Origin: an uncultured Eubacteriales bacterium
GTDB lineage: Bacteria; Bacillota; Clostridia; Oscillospirales; Acutalibacteraceae
NCBI GenBank assembly: GCA_934729465.1
Contig: CAKVEP010000001.1
Coordinates: forward strand, 62,001 to 126,000
Length of the DNA stretch: 64,000 nucleotides
Direction of reading: 5' to 3'
Of the stretch, positions 8,133 through 16,173 are shown piece by piece. The notes under the pieces were generated by a model. The model had not been told where the DNA came from. It ran no database searches and saw only the letters and a program-made list of their open reading frames with translations. A program made the translations under genes and the position numbers. Each line of letters starts with the position of its first letter. The stretch's first letter is position 1.

Positions 8133-8172
8133 ATTTATCACCTTTTCTTACTTTAATATAATTTATATAAAT

Positions 8173-8201
8173 ATTATATATATTAATTCTTGTAATGTCA
8201 A
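8173..8201 (-). promoter_or_regulatory. Consensus sigma-A promoter of double-glycine peptide copy 2
   Basis: On the minus strand TTGACA (8196-8201) and TATAAT (8173-8178) are exactly 17 bases apart: a perfect match to the vegetative consensus. Confidence 0.85.
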
Positions 8202-8265
8202 TTTTTTTAATAAAATTATCAAATAATATTTATAGATATAAAATAATAAATTTAAATCAATTACA

Positions 8266-8297
8266 GAAAAAGCGACTGATATCAAATCAGTCACTTT
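8266..8297 (-). terminator. Intrinsic terminator of the GrpB-like gene
   Basis: On the minus strand a stem of about 9 bp (GTGACTGAT with ATCAGTCGC) is flanked by A and T runs, immediately after the stop codon. Confidence 0.85.
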
Positions 8298-9089
8298 TTA
8301 TTTTGCTAAAGAAAGGTTGTGAAATTCCACCCATTCTTTAATTTTGTATTTTAACATATCTTTATCTTTGTCGTTTGTTGACACAATAGAAATTATAGTA
8401 GCTATGGAATTTGATGCGTCGAACTTCACGCAAGCCGCTGCAACAATCTCCACTCCCTTATACAAACACAAATGATACATATTTTCATCATCAAAATTAA
8501 TTTCTCTTACGTTCATCAATTTTTTATATTCACTAATTTCGTCGTAATTAGCAACTATCACAAATCTATAGTCGCTAAATCCCGCTCTCTTAGCAATCTT
8601 TTTTATACATTCTCCTTTTTTTATTGTGTACTCGGAAAAAAGCCCCGGAATAATTTTAAAGCCATCAGGATTTTCTTTTATAAGGTCAAGCTTCGTTTTG
8701 GCATACATTTCACGAGCTTCTTCGTTTTTCCTCAGATAATCTTGAAAAACAAGATTCCAAGCTATTTCTCCACTGTTCTCCTTAACAACGTGGATATGCA
8801 CATCATTAGGTGTTTTCCTTTGGAAAAACAGTCTAAGCGGCAAATTAAATTCGCCCTTACATTTATACCCCAACTCACTTAGCTCTTTGCTAGCAATGTT
8901 TAAATCTTTTACAACACACATCATATCTACAATCGGTTTTGCACAAAGTTCCGGAACGCTAGTCGAGCCCACATGATAAACCTCAACACAATTTTCTTTA
9001 AGCTTATTTTTTAATTCATTGGCATGAATTTTAAAGATATTCACCCAATTACTATCGTAAGCCACTATATTTATTTTTTTCTTGTACAT
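8298..9089 (-). CDS. GrpB/UPF0157 domain protein with C-terminal extension
   Basis: 263 aa. Residues 1 to about 165 are a GrpB-type nucleotidyltransferase-fold domain, recognised by VYHVGSTSVPEL...AKPIVDMM and the following RLFFQRKTPNDVHIHVV. Family members are poorly characterised; related folds move nucleotides or act on CoA precursors. The last 95 residues are an added domain (RFVIVANYDEISEYKKLM ... VEIVAAACVKFDASNSIATI) that looks like a GNAT-type acetyltransferase half, but I see no clear acetyl-CoA loop. The ATG follows AAAGGAGAG. It is 19 bases after trmL and may be co-transcribed with it. Confidence 0.75.
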   Translation of the reverse strand: MYKKKINIVAYDSNWVNIFKIHANELKNKLKENCVEVYHVGSTSVPELCAKPIVDMMCVVKDLNIASKELSELGYKCKGEFNLPLRLFFQRKTPNDVHIHVVKENSGEIAWNLVFQDYLRKNEEAREMYAKTKLDLIKENPDGFKIIPGLFSEYTIKKGECIKKIAKRAGFSDYRFVIVANYDEISEYKKLMNVREINFDDENMYHLCLYKGVEIVAAACVKFDASNSIATIISIVSTNDKDKDMLKYKIKEWVEFHNLSLAK

Positions 9090-9108
9090 CTTTCTCTCCT
9101 TTTAAAAT

Positions 9109-9603
9109 TTAATCCCAGTTGTAATTTCTCAGCTTACCCTTACATTCAAGCTCAGGGTAATCCCACTGTCTAAGCACCTCGTAAACACCGATTGCCACGC
9201 TATTAGACAAATTCAAACTACGTGCATCATTAATCATTGGTATTCTAACACACGACTCTTTATTTGAATGAAGCAAGTCTTCCGGAAGACCTGCCGTTTC
9301 TTTGCCGAAAAACAGATAGCTTTTATCAGGATACGCTATATCCGTGTGTTTATTTTCAGCCTTGGTACTAAAATAAAAGAAATTACCTTTATTCTTTTTA
9401 AAAAATTCATCTAAACTATCGTAATATGTAATGTCTAATAAATTCCAGTAGTCAAGCCCCGCACGTTTCAATTTTTTGTCGTCAATCTGAAATCCCATTG
9501 GTCCAACCAAGTGTAGCCGACAATTCGTTGCTGCACACGTTCTTGCAACATTACCTGTGTTTTGCGGAATTTCAGGTTCAACCATAACTATATTTAACTC
9601 CAT
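9109..9603 (-). CDS. trmL: tRNA (cytidine/uridine-34-2'-O)-methyltransferase TrmL
   Basis: SPOUT-family methyltransferase that 2'-O-methylates the wobble base of tRNA-Leu isoacceptors. Family landmarks are EPEIPQNTGNVARTCA at the start, KRAGLDYW, LFFGKETAGLP, and the knot motif RIPMINDARSLNLSNSVAIGVYE. The start is set at ATG 9603 (MELNIV), where the family begins, giving 164 aa. An upstream in-frame ATG at 9654 also has an AGG site, so a 17-residue longer form is possible. Confidence 0.93.
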   Translation of the reverse strand: MELNIVMVEPEIPQNTGNVARTCAATNCRLHLVGPMGFQIDDKKLKRAGLDYWNLLDITYYDSLDEFFKKNKGNFFYFSTKAENKHTDIAYPDKSYLFFGKETAGLPEDLLHSNKESCVRIPMINDARSLNLSNSVAIGVYEVLRQWDYPELECKGKLRNYNWD

Positions 9604-9764
9604 ACTGTCGCATCCAATCCATTGTTTTATTTTTACATTTAAATTATAAATCATTTTTCCTATTTAAATCAACACGAAAAATTCCATATTTTTTATGTAG
9701 TATATCGTTGCGTAAACGGACATTCTAATTATGTAAATCTATAGTTTAATTGGAGGTAATTTTT

Positions 9765-9941
9765 ATGCGTACAATGGGTGCAATAAAATGTGTTGGAACA
9801 GTGTTTTTGGTTGGATTGGTTTTAGGATGCATCGGAAAAAAATTCATGCACAAAGATGAAAAATGTATGAAAAAGAAAGCAAAACGTGCTTTAAGAAACA
9901 TGGAAAATATAGTTGACGATATTCAATATATGTTTAAATAG
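9765..9941 (+). CDS. Small membrane protein of unknown function
   Basis: A 58-aa protein with one hydrophobic helix (about 6-26, TMGAIKCVGTVFLVGLVLGC) and a basic, Lys-rich cytoplasmic tail. GGAGG at 9752 sits at a good distance from ATG 9765, so translation is likely. It has its own terminator. It resembles short YtxH-like membrane proteins in layout only; no function can be given. Confidence 0.65.
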   Translation: MRTMGAIKCVGTVFLVGLVLGCIGKKFMHKDEKCMKKKAKRALRNMENIVDDIQYMFK

Positions 9942-9947
9942 CATAAC

Positions 9948-9985
9948 AAGCAACCGGATTTGAATTCATCGGTTGCTTATTTTTA
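9948..9985. terminator. Bidirectional intrinsic terminator
   Basis: AAGCAACCGGAT pairs with ATCGGTTGCTT with T on the right and A on the left. It serves the small membrane protein gene and rubrerythrin, which converge here. Confidence 0.85.
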
Positions 9986-9994
9986 TAATAAATT

Positions 9995-10588
9995 TTAATT
10001 AAACGGAACCATTTCGAGTCTTATAAAATACCCTTTGTTGTGGTCGCAGACAGGACAAACTTCTGGAGCTTTCTCCCCTTTAAATACGTAGCCACAATTT
10101 AAACACATCCACTCACATTCTACGTTTGATACAAACAATTCATTTTTTTCTAATAAATCTGCAAATTTTCCGAATCTGTCTCCGTGTACTTTCTCTATAT
10201 TCGCAATATTGTGGAACGAAAAAGCTACTTTAGGAAATCCCTCTTCTTTGGCAATGTCTCCAAATGATTTGTAAACAGAGTCATGTTCTTCGTATTCGTT
10301 GTGTTGCGCACTCCTTAAAAGGTCAATAACCGAATTTGATATATCAACAGGATATCCTCCTTCTATATTAATATTTTTGCCTGCCATTTCTTTTAAATGA
10401 TTATAAAATATTTCTGCGTGTTCTTTTTCTTGGTCAGCAGTGAATTTAAATATCGCTTCTACAACATACAAATTATTCTTTTTAGCCTGACTTGCGGCAA
10501 AGGTATATCTATTTCGAGCTTGACTCTCTCCTGCAAAGGCTCTCATTAGATTTTCTTTTGTTTTACTGTTTTCAAATTCTATACTCAT
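9995..10588 (-). CDS. rbr: Rubrerythrin
   Basis: A 197-aa non-haem iron protein that reduces hydrogen peroxide in anaerobes. The ferritin-like four-helix domain (about 1-140) carries the di-iron ligand motifs FAGESQARNRY (E20), EKEHAE and NIEKVHGDRF. The C-terminal rubredoxin-like domain has the two CxxC pairs, CLNC and CPVC, that hold a single iron and pass electrons in. GGAGGAG precedes the ATG. It stands alone. Its presence supports an anaerobic host with oxidative-stress defence. Confidence 0.96.
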   Translation of the reverse strand: MSIEFENSKTKENLMRAFAGESQARNRYTFAASQAKKNNLYVVEAIFKFTADQEKEHAEIFYNHLKEMAGKNINIEGGYPVDISNSVIDLLRSAQHNEYEEHDSVYKSFGDIAKEEGFPKVAFSFHNIANIEKVHGDRFGKFADLLEKNELFVSNVECEWMCLNCGYVFKGEKAPEVCPVCDHNKGYFIRLEMVPFN

Positions 10589-10712
10589 TTTTACTCCTCC
10601 AAAAAATTATTGTATTCTATATTTTCCCGTTTTTTTACTTTTCTATTCCTCTAAACTTTATAAAATAAATTTTTGGGGGCATCATATTAGCGTAAAATCT
10701 CATATTAAAGTA

Positions 10713-10741
10713 TTGAATACGAATTACATATGTGGTAAATT
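10713..10741 (+). promoter_or_regulatory. Probable promoter of the SDR gene
   Basis: TTGAAT (10713-10718) and TAAATT (10736-10741) are 17 bases apart: a moderate match. Confidence 0.5.
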
Positions 10742-10773
10742 ACTAATGAAATACAATGAAAGAATGTGGTACA

Positions 10774-11514
10774 ATGCTAAAAAATAAAGTGGCAGTAATA
10801 ACCGGCGGCACGAGGGGAATTGGATACGAAACCGTAAGAAAATTTCTCAAAAACCACGCTAAAGTTGCACTTATGGGTTCTAAGAAGGAGTCGGTCGACA
10901 AGACTATTTCTGAGCTAAAAAGCGAAAACAGCAACTACGAAGTTATGGGGTTATTTCCAAAGCTAGACGATGAAAAGCAAGTTTGCGAGGCTTTAAGTCA
11001 AGTTGCTCAAAAATTCGGAAAGATAGACATACTCATAAATAACGCCGGTGTTTCTTCTAGTACTGCTCTTGAGGACTACTCCGAATCTGAGGTTGAAAAT
11101 ATCATTAACTTAAACATCAAGGGTGTTTTTGTATGCTGCAAGGCTGCGGTGCCTTACTTAAAACAGCAAAAGGGCGTAATTGTTAACACAAGCTCTATGG
11201 TTAGTATTTACGGTCAGGCAAGAGGGTGTTTGTATCCAGCAAGTAAGTTCGCCGTTAACGGTTTGACTAAGTCTTTAGCTAAGGAGCTTGCAGGTGACGG
11301 TGTGAGAGTAAACGCTGTTGCTCCCGGAATCACAGAAACAGACATGGTTAAAAATCTTCCGGAACACATGATTAAACCTCTTATCAGCAAAATTCCTTTG
11401 GGAAGAATCGGCAAGCCTGAAGACATCGCTAACGCATTTCTATTTCTAGCGAGCGACATGGCTAGCTACATCACAGGCGAAATTCTTCAAGTTGATGGTG
11501 CCGCTAACGTCTAA
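10774..11514 (+). CDS. Short-chain dehydrogenase/reductase (FabG/BaiA-like)
   Basis: A 246-aa NAD(P)-dependent oxidoreductase. It shows the classical SDR signature: TGGTRGIG (10-17) for the cofactor, NNAG (89-92), the catalytic Ser near 140-141 and YxxxK (Y154, K158). It may reduce 3-oxoacyl-ACP as FabG does, but it stands alone rather than in a fatty-acid operon, and its overall flavour recalls clostridial 3-alpha-hydroxysteroid dehydrogenases. The start is set at ATG 10774 (MLKNKVAVITGG) by family fit; an in-frame ATG at 10756 would add six residues, and neither has a strong ribosome site. Substrate is open. Confidence 0.85.
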   Translation: MLKNKVAVITGGTRGIGYETVRKFLKNHAKVALMGSKKESVDKTISELKSENSNYEVMGLFPKLDDEKQVCEALSQVAQKFGKIDILINNAGVSSSTALEDYSESEVENIINLNIKGVFVCCKAAVPYLKQQKGVIVNTSSMVSIYGQARGCLYPASKFAVNGLTKSLAKELAGDGVRVNAVAPGITETDMVKNLPEHMIKPLISKIPLGRIGKPEDIANAFLFLASDMASYITGEILQVDGAANV

Positions 11515-11537
11515 TTCTTTTATGTAACATAAAAATT

Positions 11538-11577
11538 ATCACATAAGGCTATAAAGCTTTATGTGATTTATTTTTTT
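11538..11577. terminator. Bidirectional terminator between the SDR and tspO genes
   Basis: A 13-bp stem (ATCACATAAGGCT with AGCTTTATGTGAT) and loop ATAA, with a T-run to the right and A-rich sequence to the left. Confidence 0.82.
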
Positions 11578-12040
11578 ATCTGTTTAATAGGTAAATTGCA
11601 AAATTTAAGTAACCTGCAAACGTAACCCAAAGCAAGTATGGAATTTGAAGATACGCAGCGGTTTGATTTATGTTGTAAAAACTTCTTATCATGGCGATAA
11701 TTAACACCCAAAGAACAAGCAAAACTATAAACGCTAAAAGTGGCGCTTGGAGATTAAAGAACACTATAGACCACAAAAAATTAAACACCAGTTGTGTTGC
11801 ATATATTTTAAGAGCCATGTTTTTATCGCTTGAATTTGATTCGTATATCATATAGGACGATATTCCCATAAGTATGAAAAGTATTGTCCACAAAATCGGA
11901 AAGACGTAACCAGGCGGCGATAGCAAAGGTTTATTTAACTCGCTGTACGCTCCCATTGAATTCATTGTGAATGAAGACGATAATGCTCCTGTTCCTAAAC
12001 TGATTAATAAACTAATTATCAGCGGCTTTAATTTTAGCAT
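11576..12040 (-). CDS. tspO: TspO/MBR family tryptophan-rich sensory protein
   Basis: A 154-aa integral membrane protein with five helices. Family marks are LNKPLLSPPGYVFPILWTIL after the first helix, the QLVFNFLWSIVFF segment and the aromatic C-terminal helix. Bacterial TspO binds porphyrins and has been linked to tetrapyrrole and stress handling; its role here is unknown. It is monocistronic, converging on the SDR gene with a shared terminator. Confidence 0.92.
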   Translation of the reverse strand: MLKLKPLIISLLISLGTGALSSSFTMNSMGAYSELNKPLLSPPGYVFPILWTILFILMGISSYMIYESNSSDKNMALKIYATQLVFNFLWSIVFFNLQAPLLAFIVLLVLWVLIIAMIRSFYNINQTAAYLQIPYLLWVTFAGYLNFAIYLLNR

Positions 12041-12138
12041 ATAATCACTATCCCTTTAATTAAATTTGTACTATTCTTATCTTATTCATTTTAAAAATAG
12101 TATATAACGTAAATATTCTGTCTTTATTTAACTTTCTG

Positions 12139-12167
12139 TTGGAATTTCATTTAATTTTTGATATAAT
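12139..12167 (+). promoter_or_regulatory. Probable promoter of the secreted protein gene
   Basis: TTGGAA (12139-12144) and TATAAT (12162-12167) are 17 bases apart. Confidence 0.6.
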
Positions 12168-12200
12168 ATTAATTAAATTTAATATTTAAGGGGTTACATC

Positions 12201-12740
12201 ATGAAATTATTCAAAAAACTTGCTATTTTAATTTCTTTAAGTTCTGTTTCTTTGCTCGCATTTAATTTTAATAACAACGCTTGCGCAGCTGTAAAGGCAG
12301 ATTATGAACTTATCTATAAACAAAAACATCATTCTCTCAAACCAAAAGTTTCTAATCCTCAAACAAATCAAGATAACATGGATAAAGTTATTGACGTTGT
12401 TATTAAGGACGTTTATAAGGGAACTGAGTATGAATTAGATGAGTCCGAATCCTTCCAAAGAGGTGAAGTTAAAGGTATTACTGATAAATTTGTTAATGAA
12501 TGTAGCATTAGAGAAATATACAATGAAATGTATAAAAAATTAGTTGATGAATCAAAGTTCTTTATGGAAGAAGCTAAGGCATATCCTACAAAAATCGAAC
12601 TTGATGGAACTAAATTACATAATCCATACTATACGATATCTAATGCTTACAGAGAAACAGCAGATGATTTAAGATATAAAAGAATGTCAAGACTTATTAA
12701 TGAATCTCTGGTTTATATGGAAAAAAAATTAAATATTTAG
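12201..12740 (+). CDS. Secreted protein of unknown function
   Basis: A 179-aa protein with a clear Sec signal peptide (basic MKLFKK, hydrophobic core to about 22, likely cleavage after ACA near 29). The mature part is short, helical and highly charged (about residues 60-179), without Cys and without a domain I recognise. GGGG precedes the ATG. A 37-codon reading frame follows at once and may be a fragment of a former neighbour. Function cannot be inferred. Confidence 0.7.
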   Translation: MKLFKKLAILISLSSVSLLAFNFNNNACAAVKADYELIYKQKHHSLKPKVSNPQTNQDNMDKVIDVVIKDVYKGTEYELDESESFQRGEVKGITDKFVNECSIREIYNEMYKKLVDESKFFMEEAKAYPTKIELDGTKLHNPYYTISNAYRETADDLRYKRMSRLINESLVYMEKKLNI

Positions 12741-12745
12741 AACTC

Positions 12746-12859
12746 ATGGTAAATAATCCGAAATCAAAGTCGTACTATTTATGGGAAAACATTTATAAAG
12801 AATGCCTTAAAAATGAACAACTTTATACTAACCTTACTGTTGAATTGTTGCGTAAATAG
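12746..12859 (+). other. Short open reading frame (37 aa), gene remnant or micropeptide
   Basis: An ATG six bases after the stop of the secreted-protein gene opens a frame of 37 codons that ends just before the terminator. Its peptide (MVNNPKSKSYYLWENIYKEC...) is protein-like in composition, but it has no clear ribosome site. It could be translated by coupling, or be the tail of a decayed gene. Confidence 0.3.
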
Positions 12860-12896
12860 AAAGAAGTGGCTTACTTAAAGCCACTTCTTTTTTTAT
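12860..12896. terminator. Bidirectional intrinsic terminator
   Basis: A perfect stem (AAAGAAGTGGCTT with its complement, loop ACTT) and a T-run, shared by the secreted-protein gene and hpf. Confidence 0.9.
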
Positions 12897-12897
12897 C

Positions 12898-13419
12898 TTA
12901 TTCAGGTTGGAGCAAACCATACTCTCCGTTTTTACGTCTATACACAACGTTTATATCATTTGTTTCTATGTCTCTAAACAAATAGAACTGATGTCCAACT
13001 AAATTCATTTGTAAAATAGCCTCTTCCTGAGAAAGCGGCATAACCTCAAATTTCTTACAACGAGCCACTTTATAAACTGGTTCCTCTTCGTCTGAATAGC
13101 CCGGTAAATGCTCATCTATGACGCCAGACCTAAGCTGCTTTTCAAGCCTTGATTTATTTCTTCTGATTTGCCTTGCTATTGCTCTTATTGCGTCATCGAG
13201 AGATTCGTTCATGCTTTCGGCGTCTTTCTCAGCACGATACACATTGCCGCCATACCTAATCGTTATTTCTACCCTTTGAAAATTTCTTTCATCAGTTACT
13301 GTTAAATTTGCAACTGTATCTTCTTCAAAAATACGGTCAAATTTTGATAATTTGTTTTCTGCTAATTCCTTAAAGCTATCTCCTAAGTTAACTTTTCTTC
13401 CTGTAATGATTACATTCAT
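12898..13419 (-). CDS. hpf: Ribosome hibernation promoting factor, long form
   Basis: A 173-aa protein that pairs 70S ribosomes into inactive 100S dimers during slow growth. The N-terminal half (1-100) is the sigma-54 modulation/YfiA fold with basic residues for rRNA contact; the C-terminal half (about 115-173, including PLSQEEAILQMNLVGHQFY) is the dimerisation domain that marks the long form. AGGAGG precedes the ATG. Confidence 0.95.
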   Translation of the reverse strand: MNVIITGRKVNLGDSFKELAENKLSKFDRIFEEDTVANLTVTDERNFQRVEITIRYGGNVYRAEKDAESMNESLDDAIRAIARQIRRNKSRLEKQLRSGVIDEHLPGYSDEEEPVYKVARCKKFEVMPLSQEEAILQMNLVGHQFYLFRDIETNDINVVYRRKNGEYGLLQPE

Positions 13420-13517
13420 AAACTGATGCCTCCTAGAAATAGTATTTTTTTATTGTGTAAACCAGCAACTATATAATATCACACTATAAATAAAAAAGAT
13501 ACCTTTTTTTCAAAAAT

Positions 13518-14687
13518 TTAATGTTGTAAAACAATTTCGCCATTTACAATTACCATAATTGGCTCCGCTCCAACATCAAAAGGGTCTTTATCAAACAACA
13601 CTAAATCTGCGTCTTTGCCCGCTTCAATCGAGCCTACGACATCATCTATTCCACATATTTTTGCGGCATCTATTGTTATAGCTTTCATTGCTTTGGCTTT
13701 TTCCATGCCCTTGCTTGCGGCTAATGATGCACATAATGTTAAATACTGTATTGGGGTTTCGGGATGGTCTGTTGTAATTGCCACGCTTAACCCATTTTCA
13801 GACATCACAACCGGCGATTTTACTGTTAAATTTTTTAGCTCAAACTTTGACCTATCTCCCATAAACGGTCCGCTTATAACGCTTGTTCCCTCTTTTAATA
13901 GCTCATCAAAAATAATGTGTCCTTCTGTTGCGTGTACTATAACATACTTTAGTTTGAACTCTTTTGATATTCTAATTGCTGTGAAAATATCGTCTGCTCT
14001 ATGGGCGTGAAAATGAGCATATATTTCCCCTTTTATAACAGGTATCAGCGCTTCGAGTTTGGCATCATAGTCCGGCAGGTCATAATCTGAACTGTTTTCT
14101 TGAGCCTTAGCTTTTTCTTGCATGTATCTTTGCGCTTTACTTAAATTTTCTCGTATCGTGGCTGCAACCGCCATTCGTGTTTTCGGCGACTGCTGGGTTT
14201 CGTTATACATACTTTTAGGATTTTCTCCCATTGAAAATTTCATGGCAACCGGCTCTTTCACTATCATATTATCAATACGCTTGCCGTATGTTTTAATAGC
14301 CGCTATTTGTCCGGCTATAGCGTTGGCGCTCCCCGGACTCACCATCACCGTCGTTACTCCTGCATTTATCGCATCTTTAAAACATCCGTCGAGTGGATTT
14401 ATCGCATCTATAACTCTCATATTTGGAGTTATAGCATCGCTCACTTCATTAGCATCTTCGTGTTCGTAGTCTTCACCATCTGTGAATAAGCCCAAATGTG
14501 TGTGTGCGTCTATAAAGCCCGGATACAAATGATTTCCCCCGCCATCTATAACATTCTCCCCTAACTCACATTTTATATTGTTCATATCTCCTACTTCGGC
14601 TATTTTTCCATCACACACTTTCACATAGCCATTTTCTATGTCACCTTGCGTCATGGTGTGGACATATACGTTTGTTATCGTCATCAT
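13518..14687 (-). CDS. Amidohydrolase (imidazolonepropionase-like)
   Basis: A 389-aa metal-dependent hydrolase of the urease/dihydroorotase superfamily. It has a small beta-sandwich around a TIM barrel, metal ligands HTH at 62-64, a later HFHAH, IVHATEGH, and the acid in ITTDHPE near 310. The C-terminal VGSIEAGKDADLVLF is typical of the group. The substrate is unknown; deacetylase, cyclic-amide or dipeptide targets are all possible. AGGAGA sits 4 or 7 bases from two adjacent ATG codons, so the start may be at 14684. It may be read through from the yab block upstream, though a hairpin lies between. Confidence 0.85.
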   Translation of the reverse strand: MMTITNVYVHTMTQGDIENGYVKVCDGKIAEVGDMNNIKCELGENVIDGGGNHLYPGFIDAHTHLGLFTDGEDYEHEDANEVSDAITPNMRVIDAINPLDGCFKDAINAGVTTVMVSPGSANAIAGQIAAIKTYGKRIDNMIVKEPVAMKFSMGENPKSMYNETQQSPKTRMAVAATIRENLSKAQRYMQEKAKAQENSSDYDLPDYDAKLEALIPVIKGEIYAHFHAHRADDIFTAIRISKEFKLKYVIVHATEGHIIFDELLKEGTSVISGPFMGDRSKFELKNLTVKSPVVMSENGLSVAITTDHPETPIQYLTLCASLAASKGMEKAKAMKAITIDAAKICGIDDVVGSIEAGKDADLVLFDKDPFDVGAEPIMVIVNGEIVLQH

Positions 14688-14724
14688 TATTCTCCTAATT
14701 ATTTATTTTATAATTTTTTACAAA

Positions 14725-14756
14725 CCAAAAGGAGCTGAACTTTCATTCGCTCCTTC
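14725..14756 (-). terminator. Probable terminator after yabR
   Basis: On the minus strand the stem AAGGAGC with GCTCCTT is followed by TTTTGGTTTG; the U-tract is weak, so partial read-through is likely. Confidence 0.55.
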
Positions 14757-14765
14757 TATGTTTAA

Positions 14766-15221
14766 CTATCTGTTGTTTTGATTTCTTCTAGGACGGACTC
14801 TTGTTACATCTTTCCCGCCGCTCAACATTGATAATTTTTCGTCGCTCACCTTTTTAAATTTTGCCATCATATCTTCAAAGCTTGGAGCCGGTTGCTCTTG
14901 CTTTTTATCAAAGCCTGAGTTAAATCCTCCACGTCTTCCACGGTCGTTTCGTCTTCTTGGCTGCTCTGAGCGAGTCTCTCTTTCGCTAGGATCCATGGCT
15001 TGTTTTATAGAAAGAGCTATCTTTCCGTTATCCGACACGCTAAGAACTTTAACCTTTACTTCTTGACCTTCGCTAAGATAATCTTTAACTTCTTTTACGA
15101 AAGTAGGCGAAACTTCTGAAATATGCACCAAACCTGTTTTCCCGTCGCCTATATCAACAAAAGCTCCAAATTTCGTAATCCCCGTAACCTTACCGTCTAA
15201 AATACTACCTTCCAATTGCAT
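14766..15221 (-). CDS. yabR: S1 RNA-binding domain protein (YabR-like)
   Basis: 151 aa. The first 70 residues form one S1/OB-fold domain (GKVTGITKFGAFVDIGDGKTGLVHISEV is split by typical beta strands). A basic, Arg-rich low-complexity region (about 80-105, RSEQPRRRNDRGRRGG) follows and then a short helical tail with another basic end. It probably binds RNA or ribosomes. Its place after divIC is the Bacillus order. AGGAGG is 13 bases from the ATG, a little far. Confidence 0.88.
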   Translation of the reverse strand: MQLEGSILDGKVTGITKFGAFVDIGDGKTGLVHISEVSPTFVKEVKDYLSEGQEVKVKVLSVSDNGKIALSIKQAMDPSERETRSEQPRRRNDRGRRGGFNSGFDKKQEQPAPSFEDMMAKFKKVSDEKLSMLSGGKDVTRVRPRRNQNNR

Positions 15222-15321
15222 AAAAAAACAACTTCCTCCTCATATTTATTCACGCATTAACAATCTTATTTAACTTAGATAAATCACACATTAAGAAATT
15301 AACAACCCTCGCCAAGTGGCT

Positions 15322-15627
15322 TTACTTGTTATTTCCTTTAGCAATTTCAAAAACCTTTTCTCCATCTTTAACATACCCTAATTCACGAGCTATTCTTTCT
15401 ATATACTGATTATTATCTTTGCTGTCTTCTTCTAAAGCATTTTCTAAATCCTTGTTTTTAAGTTTTTGCAAAGCTTTTTGCTCGTTAATTTCTTGCAATT
15501 TATTTCTTTTGTTTTGAACTAGCATTTGCTGACTCACTAATAATGATATCACATATATAACCAAAGCCAACAACACTAACTTCAAGATTAGTTTACCCTT
15601 TTTTTTTCTTTTAGTTATAAGTTTCAT
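15322..15627 (-). CDS. divIC: Septum formation initiator DivIC/FtsB
   Basis: A 101-aa bitopic membrane protein: basic N-terminus, one membrane helix (about 15-33), a coiled coil (about 37-75) and a conserved end (YIERIARELGYVKDGEKVF). It works with FtsL and DivIB to activate septal wall synthesis. It lies between yabQ and yabR as in Bacillus. Confidence 0.93.
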   Translation of the reverse strand: MKLITKRKKKGKLILKLVLLALVIYVISLLVSQQMLVQNKRNKLQEINEQKALQKLKNKDLENALEEDSKDNNQYIERIARELGYVKDGEKVFEIAKGNNK

Positions 15628-15739
15628 TATAAAAAATACTTCCTTTTCTCAGCATAAGCTCAAACTAAATAAAAATCTTTTTCATTATACAACACTACAT
15701 TTAATTTTGCAAGTAGATTTTAAATTCCGTCGAAATTTT

Positions 15740-16162
15740 TTACATTTTATTCTTTTTTATATTTTTACTGTGCAGTTTACATTTAATTATTTTAAATATA
15801 TTGACAATTGGATTTAAAATAACAATAAATATTTTTTTCACCGCTTTTTTAACCGCTCCTATTATTCCACTCGAGCATCTATATACTATCTCTCCGATTG
15901 TAATGTAATACACTATCCATCCCATCAGTTCTCCGCATATAACATGTATTCTGACTATTCCGTTATTGAACGTTAGCAAAAACACAAACGTTATCAATCC
16001 GCTAATTACAAAATATAAAATATCCTGTAAAAAAATCTGCCATGCTTTCCAATTAACCGCCAGCCTAACTATCCTAAACATATCATAAAGCACTCCTAAA
16101 AGCGCCCCCAACACACACGCATACATAAATATTTCTTCCTGACTCAGAACATCGTATCCCAC
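15740..16162 (-). CDS. yabQ: Spore cortex biosynthesis protein YabQ
   Basis: A 140-aa membrane protein with three or four helices in the first 100 residues (QEEIFMYACVLGALLGVLYD opens it) and a basic, Lys-rich tail. In Bacillus it is needed for cortex peptidoglycan formation in the mother cell. It starts at GTG, 11 bases after yabP, with AGAGGGGA upstream; the two are co-transcribed. Confidence 0.92.
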   Translation of the reverse strand: MGYDVLSQEEIFMYACVLGALLGVLYDMFRIVRLAVNWKAWQIFLQDILYFVISGLITFVFLLTFNNGIVRIHVICGELMGWIVYYITIGEIVYRCSSGIIGAVKKAVKKIFIVILNPIVNIFKIIKCKLHSKNIKKNKM

Positions 16163-16173
16163 AACTATCCCCT

